Shown here: piece by piece, positions 21,554-34,900 of the stretch | Layout: every line of letters begins with the position of its first letter | Position numbering within the stretch: the first letter of the stretch is position 1 | Source of the DNA: Aurifilum marmelostoma | Taxonomy: Eukaryota; Ascomycota; Sordariomycetes; Diaporthales; Cryphonectriaceae | Direction: 5' to 3' | Length of the DNA stretch: 64,000 nt | Assembly: GCA_027559495.1 (NCBI GenBank) | Contig: JAMXSV010000024.1 | Span: 434,001-498,000, forward strand | Position numbers and translations under genes: made by a program | Notes under the pieces: generated by a model | Seen by the model: only the letters and a program-made list of their open reading frames with translations | What the model was told of the DNA's origin: nothing | The model's database searches: none

Positions 21554-24500
21554 ATGGCCGAGAGGATCACAGACGAGCAGGTCGAGGCCCTGCAGAGGAT
21601 CCTCGCCTCGGATCGCCCCATCGACGAGAAGGTCGCACAGGTCACTGCCGTCAAGACCGGAATTAAACATCACAATGTCCCCGACACATGCGTCGCACCA
21701 CTCTTCGACGCCCTGCGCAGGGCTTCCAGGAGCCCACACGGGGTCTTGATCAACGCCGGGCTCACCTCCCTCAACCACCTCTTGACGCGCCTGTCGCGAC
21801 AGGAGCCCAGGTACATCACTCAGGAGCGCAAGGAGACCCTGAAGCTGCTCGTCGAGAAGATGGGCGACCAGAAGGACAAGTTCCGCACGCTCGCTGTGCA
21901 GTCCATGGTCACCATGTGCAAGGTGGACGATGTCCGGGCGGCGGTCGAGGGCGCAGTCAAGGAGATCATGGACGGCAAGACCGTCAAGGCCAAGGCCGGC
22001 GAGGCAAGCCTGCAGTGGCTGCTCCAGGCCCACCAGGAGACCGGCCTGCCCTTCAAGACCTACGTTCCCCTGCTGATGAAGCTGCTGGAGAATGGCGATC
22101 CAGGCGTCCGGGACACGGCCAGGAAGACCGTCATCGAGCTGTTCCGAGACTCGTCTGGGCCCGCCAAGGTCGACCTGAAAAAGAAGCTGGTCGAGTTCAA
22201 TGTCCGCCCCGCCACGCAGACCACTATACTCAAGGAGCTGGTACCGAGGGCCACCACACCTGGGCCCGACGCGGACGTGCCCGCTGCCGACCCTGTACCT
22301 GCCCCGCGACCCAATCTTACCGCGAGCGTATCGTCCCTGTCCACTATGTCTGTCGACCGACCATTCACGCCGGCCCCCGACACGCGGACTGACACTGTCG
22401 AGCCTTCCTACGTCAATACCACGCGCGAGCTGGACGATATGTTTAGAGATATGCATGGCTACTTCGAGGGCAATGAGTCTGAGCATAATTGGAAGCTGAG
22501 AGAGCAGAGCATAACCAAGCTCCGGAGGTTGCTGGCCGGCAACGCCCCAACAGACTACGCAGATCCTTTCCTCGCAGGTCTCCGAGGGCTTCTTGACGGC
22601 ATCATCAAGGCCATCAAGTCCCTGAGGACAAGTTTGTCAAAGGAGGGCTGCAGCCTGGTCCAGGACATCGCTGTTGTCTACGGTCCCGGAATGGACCCGA
22701 TGGTGGAGCTGTTGATGCAGACATTCATCGTGCTGGCAGGTGCAACGAAGAAGATCGCTTCTCAATTGGCAAATATCTGCGTAGACACAATAGTCGGGCG
22801 CGTGACCTATACGAAGCGGATCATGGAGCACCTCACGGCCGCCTGTGCAGACAAAAATGTCCAGCCCAGAACGTATGCTACTGGCTGGCTCAAGACGCTC
22901 CTCCAGAAGGAGGCACAGCACAAGAGCCACATTGAGCATGGAGGAGGTCTCGAGTTGTTAGAAAAGGCCATCAAGAGAGGGCTGGCGGATGCGAATCCAG
23001 GGGTGAGGGAGAAGATGAGAGGCACATTTTGGCTATTCCACGGGATATGGCCCGCAAGAGCTGATGCGTAAGTAAACCTCTTCCAGCGCCTCTGATGGAA
23101 AGGCGAAAAGAAGAAGAAACATCGCGATCCGCTGCTAATTTGATGATGTCTAGGCTCATGGATACCCTGGACGCAACGGCTCAGAAGCTCCTGGAAAAGG
23201 ATCCCAATAACCCTAATCCATCCAAGCGGCCAGATACGGCATCCTCAGTGCGCCCTGGCCTGGGATTTTCGCGCAGCACGATGGGAACCAAACCATCAAT
23301 CCGAGACACGATGAGGGCGCAGAAAGCTGCCATGTCACGACCTGGCTCGGCCATGGAAACGTCACGCCCGGTGAGACCAGGGTCAGCCATGGAGTTCTCA
23401 CCACCCCGAGCGTCGCGGACAACGTCTGGCATCTCAAATACTTCTGGTCCCCCGTCTGCAGCATCTGCTGCTACACGCCTAAAGGTGGGTGGGCTATCGG
23501 GGGCGCCAGTGAGGCCCCGGGCTGGGACACGGCCGACCATACCTCCGCGGCCGAAGACGGCAGGGCCTTACGATGTCAGGGGCGGCAACGAACCTGCATT
23601 GGGCAGCCCACCGCAGTTGAGGAAAGCCGTGACTCCCAAGACCATGATCGCCTCTCCTAAGCGCACTGTTCCGAGGGTCATACCAGGGCACAAATCGACG
23701 ACCAGTGAGTCTAGCCTGCCTACGCCGACGAGAATACCGAGCCCGAGATCATCACCCGCGACAAGTCCCCGTCACAGCCCGATGCGATCATCCAGGCTGC
23801 AGCTCGGGCCACCGCTCGCGAGCAGCACGAGGCTTGACGAGAGCATGATGATGGACATGCCCAACATTGCTGACGTTGCGGACTCCCCAACGCCTGTGAT
23901 CCGATCTCCGCTTCTTGAAGGCCTGGGTCCCTCAGTCATTCAGGAGCAGGAGCGCAAGTCGCCCGAGATCACCGCTCCTGAAGTTTCTGGGTTCGCTGCC
24001 GCCGTGCGAAACGGCGTGCCGAGCCCGAGCGAGACGCCTTCGCAGTCTCTGAAGGTGTACGAGGATCCTGTGACGGGCGAACAGTCCCCTCCGCGGCCAG
24101 TAGCAGCAGCGGTACTGGAGGAAAAGCCCATCAACGAAGATGCAGCCAGCTTCGTCTCACGGCAGAACGGCGACGCAGCAGTCAAGGGCGATGATATCTC
24201 TACCGAGAAAGCTAAGCAGCAGGCGCGCCTCATCGACAGCGCACTGAACAAGATCAAGGCCAAAACCCTCGATGTCCATGGGCTCCGCAAGTTTCAGGGC
24301 ATCATTCGCGACAACAAGACCCCTCTTGCCGACGAGAAGTTTGACGCGCTGTTGCTGGGGCTCTTTGACTACCTCGAAGATCCACAGTCAGGCGTCGCCC
24401 CAGAGAAGATACAGGACGTGAAGGCCCAGATCCTGGCAACAATCAAGCTGCTCCTCAAGAAGCACCGCGAGCACTTCCAGCCGCACATCTCCAAGGCACT

Positions 24501-24969
24501 GGAGTCGCTGATGGCTGCGCGTGCGGCGTATGACGCACGCACGCACATCGTGTCGGGTCTGGAGCTGCTGGCCGACGAGCTGGTGTCGCTCGGCGACGCG
24601 CAGGAGATCGCGACTGTCCTGAGCAGGCGGATGGCCGAGATGGACGCCCGCGATGCGGCTGGCTGTCGGTCCTTGAGCATGGGACTACACGTGCTCAAGG
24701 AGATGGTGGACATGAAGACGGACTTTATGCCGACCGACAGCGAGTTAGGAAACATGGCTGGACTATGCGCGCGGTGCCTAGAGAGCAGCGAGTCCGGGGT
24801 CCGCATGGACGCGGTCCAGCTGTGTGTGGCTCTACACGCGCGAGCGGGGGATGCCAGGTTCTGGGATGTCATGAAGGACGTGCGGGACGATCCCAAGAGC
24901 CTGATCACGTACTACATTGTCAAGAGGCAGCGAGAGAAGGAGACGGCAAACGGCACGCCCGGAGCCTAG
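21554..24969 (+). CDS. STU1: CLASP-family microtubule plus-end protein Stu1
   Basis: Microtubule-stabilising CLASP, required for spindle stability in yeast. Exons 21554-23067 and 23154-24969 (one 86-nt intron splitting an Ala codon, with a CTAAT branch sequence near 23134) give 1109 residues. The N-terminal TOG/HEAT array opens MAERITDEQVEALQRIL, and a second CLASP_N-type TOG unit begins near DDMFRDMHGYFEGNESEHNW (about 296-315). A Ser/Pro/Arg-rich basic linker (about 540-800), the usual microtubule-binding part, is followed by a C-terminal HEAT region (TLDVHGLRKFQGIIRDNKTP onward). The length and order of parts match fungal Stu1. The ATG is the first in frame after an upstream non-coding leader. 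Confidence 0.93.
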
Positions 24970-26096
24970 AAGGCTCGTTTCGGGCGGTGGCTGCTTCCTT
25001 GGTGAGGCTTGTCTTGGCTGGTCGAGAGACAGGCCGCCACGGCGATCTGCGGATCTCATGGTATACAAAAATACCCCTAACGGTGGGGTAGGAAGTGGTC
25101 TGGTGGGTCCAGGGTGTTCTCTCTGTCTGGCATGACAACCTGGCAGAGGTGGAAAAGGGCTCTCACGGGATGGGATTCTCACAATGGTCGATGGAGGGGT
25201 TGTTGGGAGGGGGCTCTGGCCGGGGACACAGTTGATCTTATATCTCGTATGTTTGCGGGTCACGGCCGGTTTGTTGATACCACGGGTCCAAGTACTTTTC
25301 ACAAAGAGTGTTCTAATAATTTACGATGTTCACGTCATTGAAACACACTGGCTTTGCTGGTGGGAGGGGCTTTCGACTGGGTGGGCCATCTTCATTCTGT
25401 GCGCACCACCCACATGTATATACACCCTTTGCTGCGTGGGATGTTGACCGAGCGCAGTAGACCGATCCCCCATAGTCGCGAGAGCGCCCCATTCTTCGGA
25501 TGGCGTTTTTAAGGTTCATCGACCGAAGGACTCGGGAACGCCAACCTCAAAATCCTTCCAGGCGGCGCCACCCCAGCTCTCCCACTCGTAAAGAGGACCT
25601 ATGGAGTAAGACGTGACAATACTCGCAGTAGAAACCTCAGAGGATGTCTTTTTGCTGTTGCATATGATGAGAAGCCCCCTGCTTAGGAAGCACAGAGAGA
25701 GAGAAAAAATAAATAAATAAGAACCATCTATTCCATCATCTTACGTCAGGTTTATAATTCTCACAGGTGACCGAGTGGCTTGTTTCACCATCTCTCCCCC
25801 GTAATGATTATGATGGCCCTTGTCAGCCTTTTATTTTTCTTTTTCTTTTTTTCCTTTCCTGTTCTAGAAGGGTGAATTTCGTAGGGCTAGTGTCTGTGTG
25901 TGCGGATGTCACTTCCGTGGTGCGAGGTTGCTTTTTCTCTTTTCTGTTTCTGTGTGGTTGTGTTCCTTGTTTCCGTGGTTCATCCCCTTTCTCCCGTGTG
26001 GACTTTAGGGGGAAGGTGACAGCCGCGGAAAGAGGAGAGACCTGCAGCGGGCTTGTCGGGGAGTGGGACCGGGGCTGACGCACGAGGCATTGTATA

Positions 26097-26113
26097 TGTG
26101 TGTGTGTGTGTGT
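26097..26113. repeat. (TG)n microsatellite
   Basis: TG dinucleotide run, about 24 nt before a GGT triplet run, in the long non-coding region. Confidence 0.8.
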
Positions 26114-26136
26114 CTTAGCATAGGGCTGGGGTGGGG

Positions 26137-26162
26137 GTGGTGGTGGTGGTGGTGGTGGTGGT
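26137..26162. repeat. (GGT)n microsatellite
   Basis: About eight GGT triplets in the non-coding region; not in any supported coding frame. Confidence 0.8.
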
Positions 26163-27223
26163 GATTACGGGAGCGTACTACATGCAGTTTGGCCCAGCCA
26201 GCGTCATTCATGTACGTAATTGGTTATGACCCGATGAGAGAGTAGGGACAGGCAAAAGGACCGTCTCGTCTGTGTTGTCGTTCGTGCGAAAAGGAGGTGC
26301 ACAAGAAGGGAAAAGATGGCGTATCGTGTGTCTGCCAAATGCGAGTAAGACCAACTAAGTAACTGCAGAGAGAACCTTTTCTTCTGGATGAGCGAATGTG
26401 TCCCACGGTATACTGTATACAATCATGGGAACTACCGAAATGGAGAGCAACTATTTCTTGCAAATTGCCTGGCGTGTCTCTATCCCAGACAGCAAAAGAG
26501 AAAGCCACACGCACTGAAGAAGAAACAAAACACACGACAAGGGAATGGATGGGTCACACCGGCCCGGTGCATACGTAGTAGCAGTAGTAGGTGATCGGCA
26601 GGGTCCCCTGGCGGGGGAGGCGTTCTTGTCAAGCAACTTTCTCCACCAGTATCGCAGCTGGACGCCTCAAGGCTGAGAGTCCAGATTTTTTGTGGCTTTT
26701 CTTATCTGCTTTTTCTTTTCCCTTGTCTTTTTGCCTTTAAAAATTACTACGGCTTACTGTAGCGTGTACTATGTATACTATGTAAGCAATCGTAGATGGC
26801 TAGGAACAGGAGGAGGGGGTCTGACCCGATGAACGAAGAGATAGTTGGAAGCCTCCCCAGGGCCGGAATCCATGAAGCCCGGTTCGCTTAATTTTGCTAA
26901 AGAAGGTACGTGCAGGATCGCGTGCTCCGAGCAGGACAGAACATTTCGGGTCTTCCAAGGTGGATACAAGACAAGGCAAGTCAGTAAGTAGAAGGAGGAG
27001 GAAGACGAAGGAAGGTGGTAAAAAGGAAAAAGAAAAGTGAAAGTGAAGCAGGGGTGGGCCTCGCGGAGCCTTGTTTCATGTCTTTTTGAAACGTAGGCAC
27101 CCGAGCCCGATGGATTCCGGGGTAAAACAGTCGGTCGCAGAGAGATGGAAAAGCGACTGCAATAGAGGAGAGATGAAAAACAAAAGATAAAGGTAGATAG
27201 TGCTTGTGTGTTGGGAACCAGGA

Positions 27224-27241
27224 TCTGTCTGTCTGTCTGTC
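27224..27241. repeat. (CTGT)n microsatellite
   Basis: About four CTGT tetranucleotide copies in the non-coding region. Confidence 0.75.
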
Positions 27242-27423
27242 CGCCTTGCTCTATGCTTGTTTCCAAGGGAATTGAATGCTGGTGCTACTTGTTTTATTGT
27301 CAAAGTTCTCGTCGAGCGCAGAGATCTGAGCTTGCGCGGTGGCCAGCGGGCAGACAGTATTAGAACGAGACCCCTCTGGTAGATCTCTCATATCGCGGAC
27401 CAAGTCCCGAGTCAGTGTCAATT

Positions 27424-27424
27424 T

Positions 27425-27455
<31 letters not shown>

Positions 27456-27458
27456 CGC
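27424..27458. repeat. (TG)n(CG)n alternating purine-pyrimidine tract
   Basis: An unbroken 35-nt alternating tract: about 12 TG units passing directly into CG units. Such tracts are the classic Z-DNA-prone sequence. It lies in the non-coding gap. Confidence 0.85.
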
Positions 27459-28421
27459 TTTTGGCCCTACCTCGGAATCTCTCCACACCATCCATACTAT
27501 GACCCTCTCTTCATTCACAGTTCCGGAAGATTCTATATCGAACGAGGAGAAAGCAAAAAGACAAAGAGAGGGGGACGTACGACGCAAGCTGTTCCATGTG
27601 AGGTGGATCATGAGCCAACACGTATCCGCACCAGTTTTTTAAAGAAGGAAAGAGAAAAAGATGGGGCCTCACAATGCATTCTCCTTGGGTACGTTGCCGC
27701 GGCGGCGTCTGTATACCAATTTAGGTAGTATACGCGTGCCGATCACGAGCATGAACATGTCGACATCACGAAACAAATGACCTATCTTGTCCTGCAGCTC
27801 GTGCCACCGACGGCGGGGAATGGAAGTCAGATCCGGAAGAAGGGGGTAAAATCGTTTTTTGTGTTCGCGCATCTGTTTCGCTTAGAAACCTTCCCCTTCT
27901 CAGCCCGGGCAGGCAGGCCCATGGTTTATCGTCGGTCAGTCTGAAGTGAATAATAACCTTCGGTCTCGAATGTAGATAGATACAAGGGAAATTCGATAAA
28001 TCAGCCTCGTCTGACGGGAAAGCCGCCGCCCCTCCTTCTCGGTGGCGGCAGTGACCCGCGGGCGCCTGGAAACTGTTTTCTGAGTTTTTTTTTTCCCCTT
28101 CATCTATTTTATTTTTGTTCCTTTTCACACCGTTAGTGTCTTGTCTACCGGCATGCCGGTACGGAGGATCGTGCTGCATATGGTTTCGCCTGTTTAACGA
28201 GCAGAAGCGGGTGTGGAGTTCCGGGTTGCCTCTGAAACGTGCGCGCCGGGCGATCACTGCAGGCGGGTGCCTTGGCCCGTGTTGTTGTTGTTGTTTTTTT
28301 TCCCATTATTGTTCCTCCGTGTGGTTGGCGACACGTCGGCCTGGAAAGGAAAGGGACAAAAGAACAAAAAGAAAAACATTGGCTCCTATCTCTTTCACAA
28401 CAAGTCTTATGCCACGCCCAA

Positions 28422-28437
28422 CCCCCCCCCCCCCCCC
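28422..28437. repeat. C16 homopolymer
   Basis: One of ten C/G runs of 10 nt or more in the window, all in non-coding sequence. The others are at 6967, 11230, 14634, 16566, 30823, 31150, 42533, 49373 and 60033. Confidence 0.9.
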
Positions 28438-31400
28438 TTGAAATGCTCTCTGCTCGGTGAACATGCTCAACTGGGCAACTCTATGGATGATCAGCCATGA
28501 GGAAGTGAGTTGGACCGAGGTAGGAGTTGGACTTGAGCGAGAAACGGCAACATCTGAACAACCGCTGGGTAGTGTAATCGATGGTCAAGGTGTCAAGGTA
28601 CAGGTAGTGAATATCGCATAATACGGCACACGTGTATGGGTATGCACGCATTTGCCATGTTGTTATGATGTTGGGGAAAAGGTTTCATTTGTTCCGCAGC
28701 TTGAGTTCCCGGTCAGCCCTGTGGAATGTGAGATATCAGAAAATGGACGGGCATGGGCTTTGGGAAATCTCCGACTCTCTGAATTTGGCTGGACACCGGT
28801 TGCAAGTGCGCAGACCACCATTTTTTCAATCTATATGAAACTCTAGGTTGGAGACCGGAACGGGCGAGGGGGACGCAGTCCAGCCTGGAGGTAGTCCGAT
28901 ACCTCGCAGGATGCACGCGCATTGGGCAGACGAAAGGGAGGAGGAAGAAAAAAGAAAAAAAGTCCCATCCGGGGATAGTTTTGTGCTCTTTTGGTGTGTG
29001 TATTTGTATGTGTGCTGGACCTTGATCAGCAAAAGATAGATACGTATTACATCTAGATCATGGTTGTGTACTCTGTATCTAACCCTGGGCGTTTGAGAAG
29101 TACTGCTGGCGCTTGCTGGAATGTAGCGAGCAAATGATTACCCCAGGGCGGTGTTGCCGAATGAGTAAAGTGTTTCTTTTTGGGGACAGGGACAGGGACA
29201 TTGTTGCATTGTGAGCACAGCGGGCCAGGGCTGGAAGGGGCTGCTACCACCCCAGAAGCTCGATGAGAGGAGACGTATAGAATACCCAAGCCAAGGCTGG
29301 GCGCGAGGCTGATAGACACAGCGAGAGACAGCCGCAATGCTCGACGGTGGTAGTACCAACCCGCTGGCCTAAAGTGGTTCTTTCCCTCAGCAAATTACCA
29401 CGTAGCACCAGGTACGGCACTTACGATGGGAACACTCGATCACTACCTGGGTAGACTGGCTTCGACCCGGGTACACCCAGGTGCGTTGGGTAGCTAGCTG
29501 GACCCTGTGACCTCGACGAGAAAGCAAACCGCCAAGGTCAACCAAGGCGGCACTAGTATCATATGGCTTGCTCTTTTTCTGATTTACACGAGACTTGGCC
29601 CCAGACCGACCAGCTAGTCACGTCGTAGCCCCATCCACTATTTCATTGATATATAAGGTATGTGTTCATACCATCGTCCGTGCGGCCAGAAAACAAATTG
29701 AGGCAGCCAAGGGAGAAGGGAAGAAATCACTCCCAGATGCAGCGAAGTGACACCCAATCATATGTTCCTTGTCTAAGAGATTGCGTCTGGAGACTGCGCA
29801 TCTCGAGTCAAGAAGAGAACACAGGCTGGCTGGACGAATATACCACCAGCCATTGGGTCAGTCGGGAAATGATGCCCACGCAGTTCTTGCTCATATGATG
29901 CAGTAATTCCAAGGGGCATGCATTGTGGATATGGCGGGTAAAGTCTCCGACGTGATAGCATCGACGGCAGCAGAACCGGGTGGAAATGGACTGGTAGTGA
30001 TTGAGTTTTCTTTTTGTATCATGCAGAGATTTTGACAGATTAGGAGATGGAACGAGTTGCAATCTGAGCATCGTGGGAGTGCGTATATAGTGCCGCAGCT
30101 TTGCCGCGGCCGGCGATCGGCAGTGATTGTGATGTGATATGATGCGATGTGATGAATGATATGCACTGGCACGACTCATGGTAAATACCTAGTATGGCAA
30201 TATGTGTGTGTGTATGAGTATGTGTGTGTGTGGGTAGGTGGGTGGGCGAATCTGACCTGCCTCTAGCGAGGTGCAGGATTTCCTGCAGGAGGCAAACGTC
30301 AGGAGGGGGAAGATGCAACTGCAGATTGCCAAAATGCGACCTGCCGCCCTACCCAGGAGAATCAGCGAGCGTTGATGAAGTGGGTAAAATTGATCATGGG
30401 TGCGGTATGGCCGGCATAGCATGTCCATTATTAAAGGACCAGAATCAGTGATTACAGTATGGCGACGGTCGATCACTCATCAGAGGATTGCCCTATGCTC
30501 TTAGAAGAATGGTCCGGTCGAGTGTGTATGATTCGTCATCTGATTGGATACGGACCATCTCGAGAGCAATCGTCTGGGTTTATTGTTGAAGCTTGCTGAT
30601 AATTAAACCCAGCATCTGCCCTACAAGATATTACCCAGGCCGGTAGCCAGGCCAGCCTGGTGGTGGTCAGGCACCATAGACCAAGACCCCTTGATGCGGC
30701 CAGGTAGTCCCTGTTCAAGCCCACGCTTACTGCAAATTGTTAATGGGTGCTGTAAGTAAGTACTTAGCAGGGTGGTCTCAGCGCTCGATAGCTACTCTAG
30801 TTACAGCCACACAGAGAAAAAAGGGGGGGGGGGGGACTGCCTATGTAGTAAGGGTGGGTGTGGGTGGGTGTGCAGCTTGGGCCCTGCAGATGGACTGGAA
30901 CTGCGTGCACAGGAGCCCCCCTCCCTAGTCGTCGCTGTAGCCCAGCAGGTCTAGGCGAGGTGGGGTGGGCCTCGCAGCACACCCTCTCTTGCCCTCTCCC
31001 CTCCTGAGTTCCAGGCTGTAGCTGCCAGGGCTCTCATGCTGGTCCCAGCGCCAAGTTCCACCTGGCCATCGCTGGGCATCTTATCCACTCCTGTCCTGGT
31101 CCTCTTCTAACACCGCCTCCTCCTCAAACATGCCTGCACAGCCAGGTCTCCCCCCCCCCCCCCAAAAAGACAACTAAAGATTCCACCTGCCACCTCACCT
31201 TACTTGCACATGTAGTCCAACACAACCAACCCCTTCCCACCAGAGACCGCTTGTACAACGAGGCGGACACGGACGTGGACGTCAACGTCAACGCCAGCGA
31301 GCCCTGGGGGAGAAAAGAGAGATTTGATTCCTCTTTTTTTTTCTTTCTCTCTCTTTCGCTAGCCATCGTCAGCACAAACGTCTGTGCCCAGCCCAACGGT

Positions 31401-31905
31401 CTGGACTTGGAGCTGCAGGATCGCCGGGTCTGATCGTTCTTTTTTTCCAGCAAGCCACGAGTCGCTCCAGCTAGCCTCGTCGCCACCCCTGAACTGGGAC
31501 CTCTCTACCGCGTGGACCGCAGCCGATTCTTCCCTTCTTCCCCTGAGGAAATTCAACATCCTGCGATAATTGACCATCCAACGTCGCCATTGCTGCCCTC
31601 AGGTCCTCCGAGGTGTTGCTGTTGTCGGGCTAGGCTTCGAGGCCAGGTTCGACAATCCAATGCCGATGCGACTGTCTTGAAGCGATCCTCACTCCCGCCC
31701 AAGGGCGCCGCCGTGACCCCCCCTCCCATGATATCCCGTCGCCAACCACTTCCCTCTCCTTCTGCCAACACACACGATCGGCACCACTCCTGCTGGTCTT
31801 GACCATATAACAACTACGATTTATCTTCCCCACTCGATATCCTGCCAACGGGTCACACGACCTCTTCCATAAAAAAAAAAAAAAAAAGAAACAAACAAAC
31901 AGAAA

Positions 31906-34900
31906 ATGGATGACTATCTGGATAGTCCCATGGAGGAGGACGTCTTCCCGTGCAAGGGATGCGGAGAGGTAAATTTGACAGCCTCCAGCCTGGATGAAGC
32001 TCTGAGATGAGCAGCAACATCACAATGATGTCCCTGGTTCCAGACTGACTAATTCAACCCTTTCAAAACAACTAGATTCTAGAGGAGGGAAAGGCATTTG
32101 AGCTTGGTATGTCTTGACCTGGCCCTGGCCCGGCTTGCCGATGGCCCTGCTTTCTACCCCTCCTGCTGTCATTATCATTTTCCTGGGATTGTCAAGGAAT
32201 GCATTTCTTCCTACCGTTCATCTGCCTCTTTTGACGACCTCCTTTTGCCAGCTATGTCTTGCTTTCTTCCGTTGCATCCTGCTTCATAACAGCCCAATAT
32301 TACTTCAGAGTATTCGACTGACCATGCAACAGCGGGCAACCGGTGGCATCTGAACTGCTTCCGCTGCAACACCTGCGGCACCCTCCTCGACTCCGATGCG
32401 AACCTACTTCTCCTCGGCGATGGCTCTCTCATATGCAACAACTGTACATACAGCTGCAGCGCCTGCGGCAACAAGATCGAGGATCTGGCCATCTTGACCG
32501 GCGACCAGGCCTTCTGCGCGACGTGTTTCCGTTGTCGGAATTGCAAGAGAAAGATCGAAAACCTGCGATATGCTAGGACCTCGCAGGGTATCTTTTGCAT
32601 GAGCTGTCACGAGTCGCTGATGGCAAGGCGGAGGAAAAAGTCAAAGGCCGCTGCACAGGCGCGAACGCGAGACAAAGACTCCCCCATGGTCGAGAAGTCG
32701 TTGCCCGCCCTCCCGCCGAGTGCCATCCCCCCAAATGCATTCTCGGACGAACGCGTCTCCCCCGACTCTGACACGCCTACCGAGTTGTCCCCTCGACCGA
32801 CACGGCCGGCACAGTCCAGGAAGGAATCAAGAGGTAGCGAACGCCCCGCCCGCTCGCCAGAGCGACACCCAGGACTCGCAAAGGACTCCGGGCTCAGCTC
32901 CCACGCCCCTCCCAGCTATCGGAATAACAGGAACAGCAATATCTACGGTGGCCAGGCTGACGCGGTTGTTGGTGCAGGAGCAGGCGCAGATCGTGACAGC
33001 TGCAACTTTATCCCTATGGTCCTGGACCCTAGCCCCGCGCCCTCCGTCTCGTCCCCTCGGTCGAATCTCGAGTCTGCGGAGGCGCGCAAGACGACCGCCG
33101 ACAAGGACTACTTTGCGAGACAAGGCACCACCACCGCCATGTCGGAGAAGAAGGGCGAAGGCCGTGGCTCCCAGGCATCCACCCCTCACATTGCGTTCCA
33201 GGAAAAGGCCCTGCGCAGCTCGTCCGACTACGAGGCTTCGACCCCCAAGGAGCCGTCACGCAAGGCCTCCAAGTCTTCCAAATCGGACAAGAGCGTCATG
33301 TCACAGACCTCCCCCGAAGAGAAGAACGGCAGGCAGGCGAACGGGAGACCCGACGACTTCAAGCTGCAGGATGCACCCAAGAGTAAGAAGCTCTCAGCCA
33401 ACAGAGCCCCCACCCATCCCGGCAGCCTCGAAGAGGACGAGGAAGAGGACGGTTCTCCCATAGCCGCCGATGAATCTCCAAGGAAGGACAATGCGGCTGC
33501 CAAGCTTGACCTGTTCCCACAGAGCAGCCCTGCAGAGCTGTCAGGCTCACCAGTCGGCGCCGATACTCGCGAGAGGGCACCTGACGCTTATCAGCCGTCC
33601 GACGTGACGACGAGCATGAGCAGGGCGGGCGATGCAGAGAACCCCAGGCCAATACCCAGGAAGGAGGTTCCTGCATTGGCCGCCGCTCGCGGTGGTACGT
33701 CCACAAATGCTGGCTTGTCAACTCGTACTGACATGAATACGATCGCAGTGAACGGCAGGACCCCGAAGGAGGGAGAGCTCTCCCCGCCGCCGCGACCACA
33801 GGTCGAACAGAAGATGAGCGACACGTACATGTCGCCCCGTGCGCCTCCTCAGCCCCCGGGACCTTCGGTGAAGGAGACCCCTACGAGCTCGAGGAACGGC
33901 GGCCAGGGATCCCCGAACAAGACGTCGCCAAAGCTTCCTAGGTGGAGCTCTGGTGGTGACTTCACCATGGACGAGGACATGGCACGAATCCTGGGAACCG
34001 ACGAGGGGTCCTCGTCAATCCTCCGACGTGTGTCGAATGCTGTTAGGCACGGCCGCACCGCGAGCGGTGAATCAACAACGCCGCAGGGACGGGCTGGCCA
34101 CAACAGGAGTATGAGTGAGACGACCCGCGGCACCACTTCCCCGCGATGGCCAAAAACCCCAATCGTGACAGATCCAAATGGCGACGCGAAGGACATAAGC
34201 AGTCCGATATCCATGCAGAGCGCGACAGGGGACGATCCTGCGTTCCTCAAGCGACAGCTGCGCACTTCTGAGCAGCGGGTCGCAGAGCTGGAGAGGCAGT
34301 TCAACTCGGAGAAAGATCTATTGACTCTTAATGAGAAGCTGATAGAGAAGAGGAAGACTGTCTCCGTGCTGGACTCGCAGACGGAGATCATGATCCGCCA
34401 GCTGGAGGTGCTGGCTGGGTATGTGGAGAGGGCCAAGGACACGAAGCAACCCATCGACCCCCGCGTTCTGGAGGACTCGGCCATCAAGGAGTTCGTCCAG
34501 AAGCTGGAGCGGGTCAAGCAGACCATGACGAACACGATCGAGCAGCTGCATGCCGAGCGAGATCTGCTGGTCGAAGAGAAGAACCAGGCCATGGCCGACC
34601 GGGACCGCGCGCTGGTCGAGTTCGAACAGCTCTCGTCCAAGAACGCCCAGCTTGCCGACATGAACAACGACCTGACGCATCAGATCCAAGGACGCTTCCG
34701 GTCGCAGGCGACTTCGGACGGCAAGCCCAACGGCCTGGGCATCTACGCGAACCACAAGGCCACGTCGAGCACCTCTGTGCACAACATTGATGCCTCGAGC
34801 ATCCAGACTGGCGCCACCACCATGGTGGGCACGGACATCGACGAGCCTATCCTGGAGGGCCCAACCGTGGTGCAGGTCAGGAAGGGCCAGGCCAAGAAGT

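Larger units (their letters stand above)
24970..31905. other. 7-kb stretch without a recognisable gene
   Basis: The longest gap in the window, lying between stu1 and the LIM-RhoGAP start. All frames are short (at most ~163 codons), on conflicting strands and of low-complexity composition. It contains TG, GGT and TG/CG repeats (26097-26113, 26137-26162, 27424-27458), a C16 run (28422-28437), a G13 run (30823-30835) and a C14 run (31150-31163). The last ~900 nt are C/T-rich and likely the RhoGAP promoter and leader, ending in an A17 run and ACAAACAAAC before the ATG. I checked by eye for snRNA, SRP, RNase P and tRNA signatures and saw none. Confidence 0.5.

Noticed and set aside
26778..28257. 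Minus-strand frames of about 160 codons in the gene-free interval
   Set aside because: Low-complexity, without splice-compatible neighbours or recognisable motifs; treated as chance frames.
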